This document shows, one piece after another, positions 16,417 through 26,867 of a stretch of DNA of 64,000 nucleotides; positions within the stretch are counted from its first letter, which is position 1, and every line of letters starts with the position of its first letter. The DNA lies in assembly GCF_040361275.1 (NCBI RefSeq), contig NZ_APNH01000001.1, positions 744,001 through 808,000 of the forward strand, written 5' to 3'. Source of the DNA: Salinisphaera sp. T31B1 (GTDB lineage: Bacteria; Pseudomonadota; Gammaproteobacteria; Nevskiales; Salinisphaeraceae). Made by a program: the position numbers and the translations under genes. A model generated the notes under the pieces. That model searched no databases. It was not told the DNA's origin and saw only the letters and a list, made by a program, of their open reading frames with translations.

Positions 16417-18036
16417 ATGGATCGTAGAACCTTTCTCAAGAACAGTGCGTTGATCGCCGGCGCGGCCGGCAGCCTGCCGTTGTTCAAGTTCATGCCCGCG
16501 CATGCGGCCGGCAACCGCGAGACGCTGATCGTGGTCACCGGCGCCGGCCCGAACAGCATGGATATCCATCGCGAGGGCACGAACCGGCCGAGCTATGCGA
16601 TCGCGGTCAATCTCTACGACCGGCTGCTCAGCTACGGTACCAAGACGCTGGATGACGGCACCGTGTCCTACGACTACGAAACGCTCGTGCCCGAGCTGGC
16701 CGAAAGCTGGGAAGTGGCCGACGACAACATGTCGGCCGTATTCCACCTGCGCAAGACGGCCACCTTCTGGGACGGCAAGCCGGTCACCGCGAACGATGTG
16801 AAATGGTCGTTCGACCGCGCGGTGACGGTGGGCGGCTTTCCCACGGTGCAGATGAAAGCCGGCTCGCTGGAAAAACCCGAGCAGTTCGAAGTGGTCGACG
16901 AGCACACCTTCAAGATCAATTTCCTGCGCCCGAGCAAGCTGACGCTGCCGGATCTGGCCGTACCGGTGCCGATCATCATCAACGCGGAAGTGGCCAAGGC
17001 GCATGCCACCGATGACGACCCCTGGGCAACGGATTACCTGCACCGCACGCCGGCCGGCGGCGGTGCCTACAAGCTGCTGCGTTGGGACCCGGGCGAACAG
17101 ACCGTCTACGAACGCTATGACGACTGGCGCAACGGCGAGGTGCCGGCGCTCAAGCGGGTGATCATCCGCGAAGTGCCGTCGGCATCCACACGCCGTGCGC
17201 TCATCGAACGCGGCGATACCGATATCTCGCTCGATCTGCCGCCCAAGGAAGCCGCCGATCTGCATGCCAGCGACAAGATCAACGTGGCCGGCGTGCCGAT
17301 CGAGAACTGCATCAACGCGCTGGGCCTGAACGTGGAGATGGCGCCCTTCGACGACAAACGCGTGCGCCAGGCGATTGCCTATGCGCTGCCCTACAAAAAG
17401 ATCTTCGATGCAGCCGCCTACCAGCGTGGACGCATGATGCACGGCGGCCAGTCGTTTACGCCGGCCTCGGCGGACTGGCCGCAGCCGTTCCCCTACGACA
17501 CCGATCTCGACAAGGCCCGCGCGCTGCTCGAAGAAGCCGGCCACGGCAACGGTTTCGAAGTGCCGCTGTCGATCAATCTGGGTCTGGCGCAATGGACCGA
17601 GCCGACCGCGCTGCTGATCCAGGAAAGCCTCGGCAAGATCGGCATCCGTACGCCGATCGACAAGATTCCGGGCGCGAACTGGCGGACGCAGGCGCTGGTC
17701 GAGAAAAGCCTGGCCATGCACCTGAAGAACTTCGGCGGCTGGCTCAATTATCCCGACTACTACTTCTTCTGGGCCTATGTGAAAGGCCATCTGTTCAACT
17801 CGATGAATTACAGCAATCCGACCATCGACACGCTGGTCGACGAAACGCTGCATATTCCGGTCGACGACCCGGCCTATGTGCCGAACATCAAGAAGATGAT
17901 CGCGATCGCCTTCGAGGACGTGCCGTTGATACCGCTCTGGCAGCCGAACCTGGATGTGGCCATGCAGAACAACGTGCAGGGTTACCAGTACTGGTTCCAT
18001 CGCCAGCTCGATTGCCGGCCGCTGAAGAAAGTCTGA
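16417..18036 (+). CDS. Dipeptide/oligopeptide ABC transporter substrate-binding protein
   Basis: A 539-residue family 5 binding protein. The N-terminus MDRRTFLKNSALIAGAAG is a Tat-type signal with twin arginines, unusual for a peptide-binding protein and suggesting folded export. The conserved body includes ETLVPELAESWEVADDNMSA, WDGKPVTANDVKWSFDRA and FDDKRVRQAIAYAL. It heads a five-gene operon with two permeases and two ATPases. Family 5 proteins carry peptides, nickel, glutathione or opines, so the ligand is open. Co-localisation with amide-hydrolysing enzymes suggests a small nitrogen compound. Confidence 0.9.
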   Translation: MDRRTFLKNSALIAGAAGSLPLFKFMPAHAAGNRETLIVVTGAGPNSMDIHREGTNRPSYAIAVNLYDRLLSYGTKTLDDGTVSYDYETLVPELAESWEVADDNMSAVFHLRKTATFWDGKPVTANDVKWSFDRAVTVGGFPTVQMKAGSLEKPEQFEVVDEHTFKINFLRPSKLTLPDLAVPVPIIINAEVAKAHATDDDPWATDYLHRTPAGGGAYKLLRWDPGEQTVYERYDDWRNGEVPALKRVIIREVPSASTRRALIERGDTDISLDLPPKEAADLHASDKINVAGVPIENCINALGLNVEMAPFDDKRVRQAIAYALPYKKIFDAAAYQRGRMMHGGQSFTPASADWPQPFPYDTDLDKARALLEEAGHGNGFEVPLSINLGLAQWTEPTALLIQESLGKIGIRTPIDKIPGANWRTQALVEKSLAMHLKNFGGWLNYPDYYFFWAYVKGHLFNSMNYSNPTIDTLVDETLHIPVDDPAYVPNIKKMIAIAFEDVPLIPLWQPNLDVAMQNNVQGYQYWFHRQLDCRPLKKV

Positions 18037-18039
18037 TCC

Positions 18040-19059
18040 ATGTCCGGCCTGGCGACGATTGCCAAGCGCCTGCTCGAGGCGTTGCCGACCCTGTTCGGCG
18101 TGATTCTGGTGACGTTTCTGCTTACCCGGGCACTGCCGGGCGATCCGGCGGTGTATTACGCCGGCCCGGCGGCGGACGCCGAATCCATTGCCCAGGTCCG
18201 GCATGCCATGGGGCTGGATCGCAGTCTGCCGCTGCAGTTCGCAAGCTATGTTAAGGGCCTGGCGGCGGGCGATTGGGGCGTGTCGCTCAGTACCGGCCGC
18301 GATGTCACCGAAGAGCTGGGCCGGCGCCTGCCGGCGTCGCTCGAATTGACCCTGCTCGGGTTGCTGATCGCTATCGTGATTGCGATACCACTGGGCGTAC
18401 TTGCTGCGACGCGACCGAACAAACCCATCGACCATATCTGTCGAATCATCGTCACCACGGGCGTGTCGATGCCGGTGTTCTTTACCGGTCTGCTGTTGGT
18501 CTATGTCTTCTATTACCTGCTCGGCTGGGCGCCCGCACCGCTCGGCCGACTGGATTTCATGCATATCGCGCCGGATCGGGTCACCGGGCTCTATCTGGTC
18601 GATAGCCTCATTGCCGGCGATTTCGAGGTTTTTCGGGCCAGCCTTGCGCATATCTTCCTGCCCGCGCTGACGCTGGGCATCTTTGCGCTCGCCCCGATCG
18701 CCCGCATGACCCGGGCGGCCATGCTGGATGTGTTGTCGAGCGACTATATCCGTACCGCCCGTGCCAGCGGTCTGGCCACGCGCACCGTGTTGTTCACCTA
18801 TGCGTTGCGTAACGCGCTGCTGTCGGTGCTCACCACGCTGGGCATGGTGTTTTCCTTTCTGCTGGGCGCGAACGTGCTGGTCGAAAAGGTGTTTTCCTGG
18901 CCGGGGATCGGCTCGTTCGCGATCGATGCGCTGGTGGCATCGGACTATGCGGCGGTCCAGGGCTTCGTGCTGGCGATGGCGTTGTTGTTCGTCACCCTGA
19001 ATCTGATCATCGATCTGCTGTATGCGGTGATCGACCCCAGAATACGGGCCGCATCCTGA
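18040..19059 (+). CDS. Peptide-type ABC transporter permease (DppB-like)
   Basis: The first inner-membrane permease of the importer, 339 residues, starting three bases after the binding protein. DppB hallmarks are present: the N-terminal TLFGVILVTFLLTRALPGDP, the domain from about residue 90 with six membrane segments, and the EAA loop DYIRTARASGLATRTVLFTYALRNAL. VEKVFSWPGIGSFAIDALV near the end is typical. The stop and the next start share a base (TGATG). Confidence 0.93.
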   Translation: MSGLATIAKRLLEALPTLFGVILVTFLLTRALPGDPAVYYAGPAADAESIAQVRHAMGLDRSLPLQFASYVKGLAAGDWGVSLSTGRDVTEELGRRLPASLELTLLGLLIAIVIAIPLGVLAATRPNKPIDHICRIIVTTGVSMPVFFTGLLLVYVFYYLLGWAPAPLGRLDFMHIAPDRVTGLYLVDSLIAGDFEVFRASLAHIFLPALTLGIFALAPIARMTRAAMLDVLSSDYIRTARASGLATRTVLFTYALRNALLSVLTTLGMVFSFLLGANVLVEKVFSWPGIGSFAIDALVASDYAAVQGFVLAMALLFVTLNLIIDLLYAVIDPRIRAAS

Positions 19060-19910
19060 TGGCGGCGACTTCGACCTTCACCCATGCCCGCTATGTGCTC
19101 GGCGAGAATCCGCTCACGGTCGTCTCCTTTGCACTGTTTTTCCTGCTGGTGCTGCTGGCGGCCTTCGGGCCGTGGATTGCGCCCTACGACCCGTTGGCCA
19201 GCGATACCGCGATCAAGCTCATGGCGCCGTCCGCCGAGCACTGGTTCGGCACCGATCATCTGGGCCGGGATGTGCTCAGCCGCGTGATCGTAGCCACCCG
19301 GCTCGATCTGATGATCGCGCTCTCGGCCGTGGCGCTCGCGTTTTTCGGCGGCAGCGTGCTGGGCAGTCTGGCCGGCTACTACGGCGGCTGGACCGACCGT
19401 GTGATCGGGCGCGTCATCGATACGGTCATGGCCTTTCCGTTGTTCGTGCTGGCGATGGGCATCGTCGCGGTGCTGGGTAACAGCGTGGAGAACATCGTTT
19501 ATGCCACGGCGGTGATCAACCTGCCGTTTTATGCGCGCGTGGCCCGGGCCGAAATCGGCGTACGCCGCGACTCCGGTTTCGCGGCCGCTGCCAAGGTCGC
19601 CGGCAACGGCAATATCGGCGTGCTCGCACGCCATCTCTATCCGAATATCCTGCCGGCGATGATGGTGCAGCTGTCGTTGAACATGGGCTGGGCGATATTG
19701 AACGCGGCCGGCCTGTCGTTCATCGGTCTGGGCGTGCGCCCGCCCACGCCGGAGTGGGGCATCATGGTCGCCGAAGGCGCGCAGTTCATCGTGTCTGGCG
19801 AATGGTGGCTGGCGGTATTCCCCGGCGTATCGCTGATGATTGCGGTGTTCTGCTTCAACATGATGGGCGACGGGCTGCGCGATCTCATCGACCCGAGGCG
19901 ACGCACATGA
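19059..19910 (+). CDS. Peptide-type ABC transporter permease (DppC-like)
   Basis: The second permease, 283 residues. It has the DppC N-terminal helix followed by PYDPLASD, then FGTDHLGRDVLSRVI, the EAA loop and LNAAGLSFIGLGVRPPTPEW. It shares one base with the preceding gene and overlaps the first ATPase by four, so expression is tightly coupled. Confidence 0.93.
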   Translation: MAATSTFTHARYVLGENPLTVVSFALFFLLVLLAAFGPWIAPYDPLASDTAIKLMAPSAEHWFGTDHLGRDVLSRVIVATRLDLMIALSAVALAFFGGSVLGSLAGYYGGWTDRVIGRVIDTVMAFPLFVLAMGIVAVLGNSVENIVYATAVINLPFYARVARAEIGVRRDSGFAAAAKVAGNGNIGVLARHLYPNILPAMMVQLSLNMGWAILNAAGLSFIGLGVRPPTPEWGIMVAEGAQFIVSGEWWLAVFPGVSLMIAVFCFNMMGDGLRDLIDPRRRT

Positions 19911-20875
19911 GCGCGTTGCTGGACGTCTCCGATCTGAGCGTGGAATTTCGCAGCCGGGCGGGCACGGTGCATGTGCTCGATCGTATCGCGCTGTCGGTGG
20001 CCCGCGGCGAAACCCTGGCCGTGGTGGGCGAAAGCGGCTCCGGCAAGTCGGTGGCCGCGTTTTCCATCATGGGCATTCTCGACGAGGCCGCGCGGATACC
20101 GAACGGTCAGGTGCAGTTCGGTGGCATGGACCTGCTCAAGGCCAAGCGCCGCGACCTGGACGAAGTGCGCGGGCGCGAAATGGCGATGATCTTTCAAAGC
20201 CCGCGTACCGCGCTCAACCCGATTCGCAAGGTCGGCCACCAGATCGAAGACGTGCTGCGTCGACATGGCCCGGTCGCCCGGGGGGATGCGAAACGGCGCG
20301 CCATCGAAGCCCTCGAGCAGGTGCGTATTCCGGATCCTGCACGCCGTTACGACGCGTATCCGTTCGAACTGTCGGGCGGGCTGTGCCAGCGCGTGATGAT
20401 CGCCATCGCGCTGTGTTGCAAGCCGCGTCTGTTGATCGCGGACGAGCCGACCACCGGCCTGGATGTGACCACCCAGGCGACGATCATGGATCTGCTGGCC
20501 GAGCTCGGGCGCGAGACCGGGCTGGCGACGCTGCTGATCACCCACGATCTGGCGCTGGCTTCGCAGTACGCCGACCGTATCGCGGTCATGCATGCCGGTC
20601 AGGTTGTCGAAACCGCGCCGACCGCATCGCTGTTCGCCGCGCCGCGCCATCCGTATACCGCCGGCTTGATGGGGGCGACACCGACCCGCACCACCGCACT
20701 CGCTGCGCTGGAATCGGTGCCCGGGCGTATCCCGGCGCTCAATGCCGATCTGCCCGTCTGTCGTTTTGCTGAGCGCTGCCCGCGTCGGGTGGCCGAGTGC
20801 GACGACCCCGGCCCGCGCTTCGACGCCGAAGCGCAGGCACCCGATCATTATTTCGCTTGTCGGAGGCCGCTATAA
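19907..20875 (+). CDS. Peptide-type ABC transporter ATPase (DppD-like)
   Basis: A 322-residue ATPase with Walker A GESGSGKS, Walker [17 protein letters not shown] and the C-terminal Cys-rich [16 protein letters not shown] motif of peptide importers. The ABC signature reads [13 protein letters not shown] where family members usually have LSGGMRQR; the core LSGG and QR are kept, so function is expected. ATG 19907 overlaps the permease stop. The stop (TAA 20873-20875) appears to overlap the start of the next ATPase. Confidence 0.93.
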   Translation: MSALLDVSDLSVEFRSRAGTVHVLDRIALSVARGETLAVVGESGSGKSVAAFSIMGILDEAARIPNGQVQFGGMDLLKAKRRDLDEVRGREMAMIFQSPRTALNPIRKVGHQIEDVLRRHGPVARGDAKRRAIEALEQVRIPDPARRYDAYPFELSGGLCQRVMIAIALCCKPRLLIADEPTTGLDVTTQATIMDLLAELGRETGLATLLITHDLALASQYADRIAVMHAGQVVETAPTASLFAAPRHPYTAGLMGATPTRTTALAALESVPGRIPALNADLPVCRFAERCPRRVAECDDPGPRFDAEAQAPDHYFACRRPL

Positions 20876-21936
20876 AACCGTTGCTCGACATCCAGGGCTT
20901 GTCCAAGCTGTATCCGGTGTCCGACGGCGAGTCGGCGCCCATGCGTGCCCTGCGCGGCTGGGCGCGACATCAGCCGCGCCCGGCGCCGAAGCTGCATGCG
21001 GTCGATGATGTGAGTTTCACCATCGGCGCGGGCGAAAGCGTTGGCTTGGTGGGCGAGTCCGGCTGTGGCAAATCGACGCTGGTGAGCCTGATCACGCGGC
21101 TGATCGAACCCACCACCGGCGCCATCCTGTTCGAAGGCGAGGATATTGCCGCCATCAATACCCGCGCGTTCGCGCGCTCGCCCCATCGCGGCGCGATTCA
21201 GGTCGTCTTTCAGGACCCGCACGACAGCCTCAACCCGCGCCACAGCGCCTTCGATGCGATTGCCGAACCGCTGCGGCGCTTGCAGAAAATGTCGACCGCC
21301 GAATGCCGGGCGCGGGTGGCCGAACTGGCCCGTGATGTCGGCCTGCCCGAAGAACTGCTGGATCGGCTGCCGCACCAGCTCTCCGGCGGCCAGAAAGCGC
21401 GCGTGAATATCGCCCGGGCACTGGCGCCCGAACCGCGCCTGCTGGTACTCGATGAACCCACCTCGGCGCTCGATGTGTCGGTACAGGCGGTGATCCTCAA
21501 GCTGTTGGACGACCTGCGTACGCGCCTGGGCATCAGCTATCTGTTCGTATCCCACGATCTCAACGTGGTGCGGCTGCTCTGCGACCGCGTGATCGTGATG
21601 TATCTGGGCCGTATCGTGGAAACCGGCACCGCCGAGCAGGTCTTCGACCAGGCCGCCCACCCCTACACGCGGGCGCTGATTTCGGCGATCCCGCGCACGA
21701 TCGAGGAAAGTCCGGTCGAACGGATTCACCTGCCGGGCGATCCGCGCAGCCCGATCAATCCGAACCCGAATGTGTGCCGCTTCTATGGCCGCTGCCCCCG
21801 CGGCGTCGACCGCTGCCAGCAGGCCGAACCGCGCCTGTTGAGCATGGCACCGCGGCACTCGGCGGCCTGCCATTTCGCCGAAGAGGTCCAGGCCAGTATT
21901 TCGGGCGGCGAGACGGTGTCGCCTAGCACCGGCTAG
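20872..21936 (+). CDS. Peptide-type ABC transporter ATPase (DppF-like), unusual start codon
   Basis: A second ATPase, about 354 residues, with Walker [10 protein letters not shown], signature [15 protein letters not shown], Walker [17 protein letters not shown] and the terminal [16 protein letters not shown] motif. The homologous region begins at [13 protein letters not shown], but no ATG, GTG or canonical overlap is present there. The best-placed codon is ATA 20872, five bases after GGAGG (20862-20866) and overlapping the upstream TAA exactly where ATGA occurs in neighbouring gene pairs. Alternatives are TTG 20881 (gap of 14) and TTG 20857. The start is therefore uncertain; the body is not. 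Confidence 0.85.
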   Translation: MKPLLDIQGLSKLYPVSDGESAPMRALRGWARHQPRPAPKLHAVDDVSFTIGAGESVGLVGESGCGKSTLVSLITRLIEPTTGAILFEGEDIAAINTRAFARSPHRGAIQVVFQDPHDSLNPRHSAFDAIAEPLRRLQKMSTAECRARVAELARDVGLPEELLDRLPHQLSGGQKARVNIARALAPEPRLLVLDEPTSALDVSVQAVILKLLDDLRTRLGISYLFVSHDLNVVRLLCDRVIVMYLGRIVETGTAEQVFDQAAHPYTRALISAIPRTIEESPVERIHLPGDPRSPINPNPNVCRFYGRCPRGVDRCQQAEPRLLSMAPRHSAACHFAEEVQASISGGETVSPSTG

Positions 21937-22058
21937 CGACGAGTGCCGCCTCGCTCGGTGCTTGCGGCCCGACGGCCGGCCAGCGCGGTCGAGTCGCCTT
22001 CCGATTGCCAGCGGTTACACTACGGTCCGTTACGAAATAGTGACTGGGACGATTCTCG

Positions 22059-23021
22059 ATGCGAGTAGTGGCCATCGGCGCCGGCGCCTGGGGCAAGAAC
22101 ATCATCCGCAACCTGCACGAGCTCGATGCGCTCGGCGGCATCGTCGAGGGCAACGGCGAGCGTCTGAACGAATACGCCGAACAGTACCCCGGCGTATCGC
22201 TGTTCGAGGACTGGCGTGCGGCACTGGAGTCCGACTGTGTCGCGGTGGCTATCGCCACGCCTACGCCGTCGCACTACGAGATTGCGATGGCTGCGCTGGA
22301 GGCCGGTAAAGACGTGTTCGTCGAAAAGCCGCTGACACACAGTTCCGCGCAGGCGCGCCAGCTCGTGGACGCGGCCGAACACCGCGGCGCGGTGCTCATG
22401 GTCGGCCACCTGTTGCTGTATCAACCCGCGATCGCTTGGATCAAGGACTATATCGCGGCCGGCCAGATCGGCGAGCTGTTCTCAATTCGTCACGAGCGGC
22501 TCAATCTCGGCCGAGCCCGGAGCGCGGAGAACGTGATCTGGGACATCGGCGTGCATGACATGGCGATCATGCTGTATCTGGTGGGCCAGGCACCGGAACG
22601 GGTACGCGGAACGGGTCATCGTATGCTCGGTCTGAGCGTCGAGGACGAAGTGCATGTCCATCTGGAGTTCGCCAACGGGGTGCGCGGGAATCTGCACACG
22701 TCGTGGCTGTGGCCCGAAACCAATCGGCGAACGATCGTACGGGGATCGCGCGGCATGCTGGTCTACGACGAGGTCGCTCAGACCGTGACCCACCATCGCA
22801 AATGGATCGACGACGAACTCCAGAACCACGACGAAGGCAGTGAGGTGGTCCACCGTGGCGACGGTCAGCCGCTACGGCTGGAGCTGCAGCATTTCCTCGA
22901 CCGCGTCGCCGACCGCGAGCCGGCCCGCTCCGACGGCGCCAGCGCGTTGGCGGTGGTGGAGACGCTCGAACGCATTAATACCGCGGTCGCCGAATCCAGC
23001 CGTTTTCAGCCGGCCTATTGA
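22059..23021 (+). CDS. Gfo/Idh/MocA-family NAD(P)-dependent oxidoreductase
   Basis: A 320-residue sugar-dehydrogenase-type protein. The Rossmann motif GAGAWGKN is at residues 8-15, the family motif VEKPLTHSSAQARQLV holds the conserved EKP, and VIWDIGVHDMAIMLYL carries the catalytic-region Asp and His. The pattern resembles UDP-sugar 3-dehydrogenases (WlbA/WbpB), although no other surface-sugar gene is nearby. It stands alone between the peptide importer and exonuclease III. The substrate is not assignable. Confidence 0.85.
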   Translation: MRVVAIGAGAWGKNIIRNLHELDALGGIVEGNGERLNEYAEQYPGVSLFEDWRAALESDCVAVAIATPTPSHYEIAMAALEAGKDVFVEKPLTHSSAQARQLVDAAEHRGAVLMVGHLLLYQPAIAWIKDYIAAGQIGELFSIRHERLNLGRARSAENVIWDIGVHDMAIMLYLVGQAPERVRGTGHRMLGLSVEDEVHVHLEFANGVRGNLHTSWLWPETNRRTIVRGSRGMLVYDEVAQTVTHHRKWIDDELQNHDEGSEVVHRGDGQPLRLELQHFLDRVADREPARSDGASALAVVETLERINTAVAESSRFQPAY

Positions 23022-23235
23022 GGCGGGCGCAGACCCGCTCGGCACGATACGCGCGGCCGCTCCGGCCGACCGCCGTCGGGTCTGCGAGCCTGTCGGAATC
23101 CGGCGGATGACATCGGTCCAGCGCCGGGCGAGACGGTTGATCGGTTGCACAGAACGGGGCCGCGGGCCGGTTTCGTTTTACCAGTCGCCATGCGTGGCCC
23201 GTGGTATCTCCCGTCGAACGCGCCTGTATCGAATC

Positions 23236-23259
23236 GCCGACGCGGCCGGCCGCGTCGGC
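23236..23259. terminator. 24-base perfect palindrome in the convergent gap
   Basis: GCCGACGCGGCC is followed directly by its exact reverse complement, ending four bases before the stop of the minus-strand exonuclease gene. It can form a very stable stem in either transcript and probably acts as a bidirectional terminator, though it lacks a T run. The rest of the gap 23022-23262 shows no gene. Confidence 0.55.
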
Positions 23260-23262
23260 CGC

Positions 23263-24036
23263 TCAGATCGCGAAATCTGCCACCACCGGCACGTGGTCGG
23301 AGGGTCGCTTGCGCCCCCGCTCGCCGACATGCGCTTTGCAGTCGCGGCAGTGCTCGACCAGCGCCGGCGTGGCCAGGACATGGTCGATACGCAGACCGGC
23401 GTTACGCGCCCAGCCGCCGTTGCGATAGTCCCACCAGGTGAAGCGATGCCGGCCTTCGCGCTCGTCAAACAGACGCCAGCAGTCGGCGAGCCCGGCCTCC
23501 AGCAGGCGCTCCAGGGCGGCACGCTCAGGCGGTGAGCACAGGATCCGACCTTCCCATTTTTCGGCGTCGTAGGTGTCTTCCGGGCGCGGCGCGATATTGA
23601 AGTCGCCGGTGAGCACGAGCTTGTCGTGCCGGGCCAGCTCGTCGGCGATCCAAGCGCGCAGGGCGTCGAACCAGGCCAGCTTGTACTCGAACTTGGGTGA
23701 ATCCAGATCCTGCCCGTTCGGGCAGTAGACACCGATCACGCGCACATCGTCGACGGTCGCGGCGATCACGCGCTTGTGGTCGTCCTCGAAGTCCGGCAGG
23801 GCGGTGACCACATCCCGGGCCGGCGTTTTCGATAGCAGAGCCACGCCGTTATAGGTCTTCTGGCCGGTAAAAACGCATTCGTAGCCGGCATCGCGGATTG
23901 CATCGATCGGGAACTTGTCGTCGACCAGCTTGGTTTCCTGCAGCGCGAGCGCATCGACCGGATTCTTGTCCAGCCAGGCCAGCACATGCTCGAGGCGGAC
24001 ATTGAGCGAATTGACGTTCCAGGTGGCGATCTGCAT
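23263..24036 (-). CDS. xthA: Exodeoxyribonuclease III
   Basis: A 257-residue AP endonuclease/exonuclease of base-excision repair. Active-site signatures are all present: TWNVNSLNVR, LQETKL (Glu34), the YCPNGQDL stretch, TGDFNIAP and PSDHVPVVADF with the catalytic His. The length matches the family. It is convergent with the oxidoreductase gene and divergent from a lipoprotein gene, and appears to be a single-gene unit. Confidence 0.95.
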   Translation of the reverse strand: MQIATWNVNSLNVRLEHVLAWLDKNPVDALALQETKLVDDKFPIDAIRDAGYECVFTGQKTYNGVALLSKTPARDVVTALPDFEDDHKRVIAATVDDVRVIGVYCPNGQDLDSPKFEYKLAWFDALRAWIADELARHDKLVLTGDFNIAPRPEDTYDAEKWEGRILCSPPERAALERLLEAGLADCWRLFDEREGRHRFTWWDYRNGGWARNAGLRIDHVLATPALVEHCRDCKAHVGERGRKRPSDHVPVVADFAI

Positions 24037-24114
24037 GAGTGGGCTCCAGGTCGAGACGGCGTCGGGACGCAGGGCACGCTACAGTGGGTCTTCCACTCGC
24101 GCCAAAAGGTTTCG

Positions 24115-24582
24115 ATGATGATCCGGATACTGCTGCGGCCGGTGACCGCCGCCATTGTAATGGCAACGGGGCTGCTCGGTTGTGCGAGCAGTCCGCCGAG
24201 CCATTTCACCCGTACCGCAGACGATTTCACGCCTTGTGCGAACGCGCCCCACTGCGTCTCCTCCCAGGCCGACAAGGCCAGCGCCCGCTATGTCGAGCCC
24301 TATGCCTTTGCCGGTACGGCCGACGGCGCACGCCGCGCGCTGCTGACCGCCATCGACAAACACAACAATGCAACCGTCGAGCGAGCCGACCGACGCTTCG
24401 TGCACGCCACCTTCCGCTCCACGCTGGGTTTTGTCGATGACGCGACGTTTCTGATCCAGCCGCATGACCACATCATCGACGTGAAATCCTCGTCGCGCGT
24501 GGGCTATTACGATTTCGGTGTGAACCGTCGGCGTGTGGAGACACTGCGCGACCAGTTCAAGCAGGCTCTGGCGCAGCCGTGA
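24115..24582 (+). CDS. DUF1499 lipoprotein
   Basis: A 155-residue predicted lipoprotein with lipobox LLGC (Cys23) after a hydrophobic signal. The DUF1499 pattern is clear: CANAPHCVSSQADKA, RFVHATFRSTLGFVDDATF, and IDVKSSSRVGYYDFGVNRRR. The function of the family is unknown. ATG 24115 follows AAAAGG. It is divergent from xthA and followed by a hairpin. Confidence 0.87.
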   Translation: MMIRILLRPVTAAIVMATGLLGCASSPPSHFTRTADDFTPCANAPHCVSSQADKASARYVEPYAFAGTADGARRALLTAIDKHNNATVERADRRFVHATFRSTLGFVDDATFLIQPHDHIIDVKSSSRVGYYDFGVNRRRVETLRDQFKQALAQP

Positions 24583-24590
24583 AACCGACC

Positions 24591-24612
24591 CCGGCGGCCG
24601 TTCGTCCGCCGG
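24591..24612. terminator. Bidirectional hairpin between DUF1499 and prlC genes
   Basis: CCGGCGG (24591-24597) and CCGCCGG (24606-24612) form a perfect seven-pair stem with an eight-base loop in a 59-base convergent gap. There is no long T run. Confidence 0.5.
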
Positions 24613-24641
24613 ATCCAGGGTTGTCTGCGGCCTGCTGACGA

Positions 24642-26723
24642 TCAGGCGGCGCGCTCCTCACTCAGGCCGCTGTGGCGCAACAGGGCGTCGATGGACGGCT
24701 CGCGGCCTCGGAAGGCGACAAAGTTGTCCAGCGCATCGCGGGTGGCGCCGCGTTCGAGCACTTCAGTAAGAAAACGCTGGCCGGTGGCCGCGTCGAACAG
24801 CGATGTTTCCTCGAACGCAGCGAAGGCATCGGCCGACAGGACTTCCGCCCATTTGTAACTGTAGTAGCCAGCGGCATAACCGCCGGCGAAAATATGCGCG
24901 AAGCTGTGCGGGAAGCGGTTGAACGCCGGCGGCTGCATGACCGCGACTTCGGCGCGTACGCCGGCCAGCGTATCGAGCACGCCGGTCTCGGTGGCCGGGT
25001 CGAAATCGCGGTGCAGGCGAAGATCGAACAGTGAGAATTCCACCTGCCGCAGCATTTGCCAGCCGGCCATGTGGTTGCGCGAGGCAGCCAGCTTGTCGAA
25101 CAGCTCGCTCGGCAGCTTCTCGCCGGTCTGGTAGTGCGCAGCGAACAGGTCCAGCGATTCGCGCTCCCAGCACCAGTTTTCCATGAACTGGCTGGGCAGT
25201 TCGACTGCATCCCATTCCACGCCGGCGATCCCGGCAATGGGGGCATAGTCGACCCGGGTGAGCATGTGGTGCAACCCGTGGCCGAACTCGTGGAACAGCG
25301 TAGTGACTTCGTCGTGGGTCAGCAGCGCCGGCGCGTCGCCGATGGGCGGCGAGAAGTTGCAGGTCAGGAACGCCACCGGCAGCTGGACGCCGTCGGCGTG
25401 TACGCGCCGGCTCTGGAAGCCGTCCATCCAGGCGCCGCCGCGCTTGCCTTCGCGTGCGTACGGATCGAGATAGAACACGCCCCGCACACTCTCGTCGTCG
25501 TCGCGGATTTCGTAGACGGTCACGTCCCGGTGCCAGACGGGGACATTGTCGACCGCTACGATGTGCACTCCGTACAGGCGCTGGACCACGCGGAACAAGC
25601 CATCAATGACGGCGGGCGCCGGGAAGTAGGGCCGCAGATCCTCATCGGAGTAATCGTAGCGGGCCTGCTTGAGTTTTTCGCCGTAGTAACCGATGTCCCA
25701 GGCTGCGATCTCTTCGATGCCGTCCTCGGCAGCCAGGGCCGCGATCTCGGCGAGCTCGTCGGCTGCCCGGCCCTGCGTACGCTCGGCCAGGTCGAGTAGG
25801 AAGCTCTCGATCTGGGCGGGGCTGTCGGCCATCTTCTTGGCCAGCGACTTGTCGGCGTAGTTGGCAAAACCGAGTAGCTGAGCCGCCTCGTGGCGCAGCG
25901 CGAGAATTTCGTCCATGAGCGCGCTGTTGTCGTACTCGCCGCCGTTGGGCCCGGTATCGGAGGCACGCGTGGAAAAGGCGTGATACACGGTTTCCCGCAG
26001 GCTGCGATCGTCGGCGTGTGTAAGCACCGCGATGAAGCTGGGTGCATCGAGGGTGATCAACCAGCCCTGCATGTCCTTATTGGCCGCATTCTGGGCGAGC
26101 AACGCCCGGGCCGATTCGGGCAACCCGGCGAGCAGGGTTTCGTCGGTGACGTGTTTGCTCCATGCCTGAGTGGCATCCAGCAGGTTCTGCTGGAAGGTGG
26201 TGGACAGCTCGGAGAGCCGCTGCTGGATCTCGGCATGACGCACCTTGGCATCATCGTCCAGTGCAACGCCGGACAGCTTGAAGTCGCGCAGCATGTCGTC
26301 CACGACGCGCTGTTGCGCGGCGTCGAGCTGTTGGTAGGCGTCGCTGTCGTCGTGAAGGCGCTGTACGGCCTCATACAGACGCGTGTTCTGGCCCATTTCA
26401 GACGAGAACGCGGTGAGCTTGGGCAGACAAGCCTGGAAGGCCTTGCGCCAGGCCGGTGAATCCATCACCGAATGCAGGTGCGAAACCGGTGAAAAGCCGC
26501 GCTCCAGCCGATCGCCGGCCGCATCGATCGGCTCGATCAGCGTGCCCCAGCTGGGCCGGTCGGCACTGCGGGCGATGGCCTTATCGACCGCCTTGCGCGC
26601 GTCGGCGATCAGGGCATCGACCGCCGGCTCTGCATGCTCGGGGGCGATAGCCTGGAAATCCGGCAGCTGCCGGGTGTCCAGCATCTCGAGTAGCGGATTG
26701 GATCCGGTGGCGGCTTGGCTCAT
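24642..26723 (-). CDS. prlC: Oligopeptidase A
   Basis: A 693-residue zinc metallopeptidase of family M3, which degrades cytosolic oligopeptides and cleaved signal peptides. The zinc site [11 protein letters not shown] begins at His478, and further family features are [18 protein letters not shown] and [20 protein letters not shown]. The length is close to E. coli PrlC. It is divergent from a glutathione reductase gene; in E. coli prlC and gor also lie close together, which supports a gammaproteobacterial chromosome. Confidence 0.95.
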   Translation of the reverse strand: MSQAATGSNPLLEMLDTRQLPDFQAIAPEHAEPAVDALIADARKAVDKAIARSADRPSWGTLIEPIDAAGDRLERGFSPVSHLHSVMDSPAWRKAFQACLPKLTAFSSEMGQNTRLYEAVQRLHDDSDAYQQLDAAQQRVVDDMLRDFKLSGVALDDDAKVRHAEIQQRLSELSTTFQQNLLDATQAWSKHVTDETLLAGLPESARALLAQNAANKDMQGWLITLDAPSFIAVLTHADDRSLRETVYHAFSTRASDTGPNGGEYDNSALMDEILALRHEAAQLLGFANYADKSLAKKMADSPAQIESFLLDLAERTQGRAADELAEIAALAAEDGIEEIAAWDIGYYGEKLKQARYDYSDEDLRPYFPAPAVIDGLFRVVQRLYGVHIVAVDNVPVWHRDVTVYEIRDDDESVRGVFYLDPYAREGKRGGAWMDGFQSRRVHADGVQLPVAFLTCNFSPPIGDAPALLTHDEVTTLFHEFGHGLHHMLTRVDYAPIAGIAGVEWDAVELPSQFMENWCWERESLDLFAAHYQTGEKLPSELFDKLAASRNHMAGWQMLRQVEFSLFDLRLHRDFDPATETGVLDTLAGVRAEVAVMQPPAFNRFPHSFAHIFAGGYAAGYYSYKWAEVLSADAFAAFEETSLFDAATGQRFLTEVLERGATRDALDNFVAFRGREPSIDALLRHSGLSEERAA

Positions 26724-26810
26724 GACGTGTTCCCGAAAACGATCAATGGATACGTAAGGCAGTGTATGTGCGGGCCGGGGGCAGACGAATCAAGCGGTCG
26801 GTGCCTCGGC

Positions 26811-26839
26811 CTGACAGCGCCCGTGCAGACCCATACAAT
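26811..26839 (+). promoter_or_regulatory. Sigma-70-type promoter for gorA
   Basis: CTGACA (26811-26816) and TACAAT (26834-26839) are separated by 17 bases, five of six matches to each consensus box. Transcription would start about 20 bases before the gorA ATG. Confidence 0.65.
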
Positions 26840-26867
26840 GCTGCCCTCCTGTGGCAAGCGAGCGGAC

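Noticed and set aside
16132-18651. An 839-codon open frame antisense to the peptide-binding protein
   Set aside because: No motif, atypical residue use, and full overlap with well-supported plus-strand genes.
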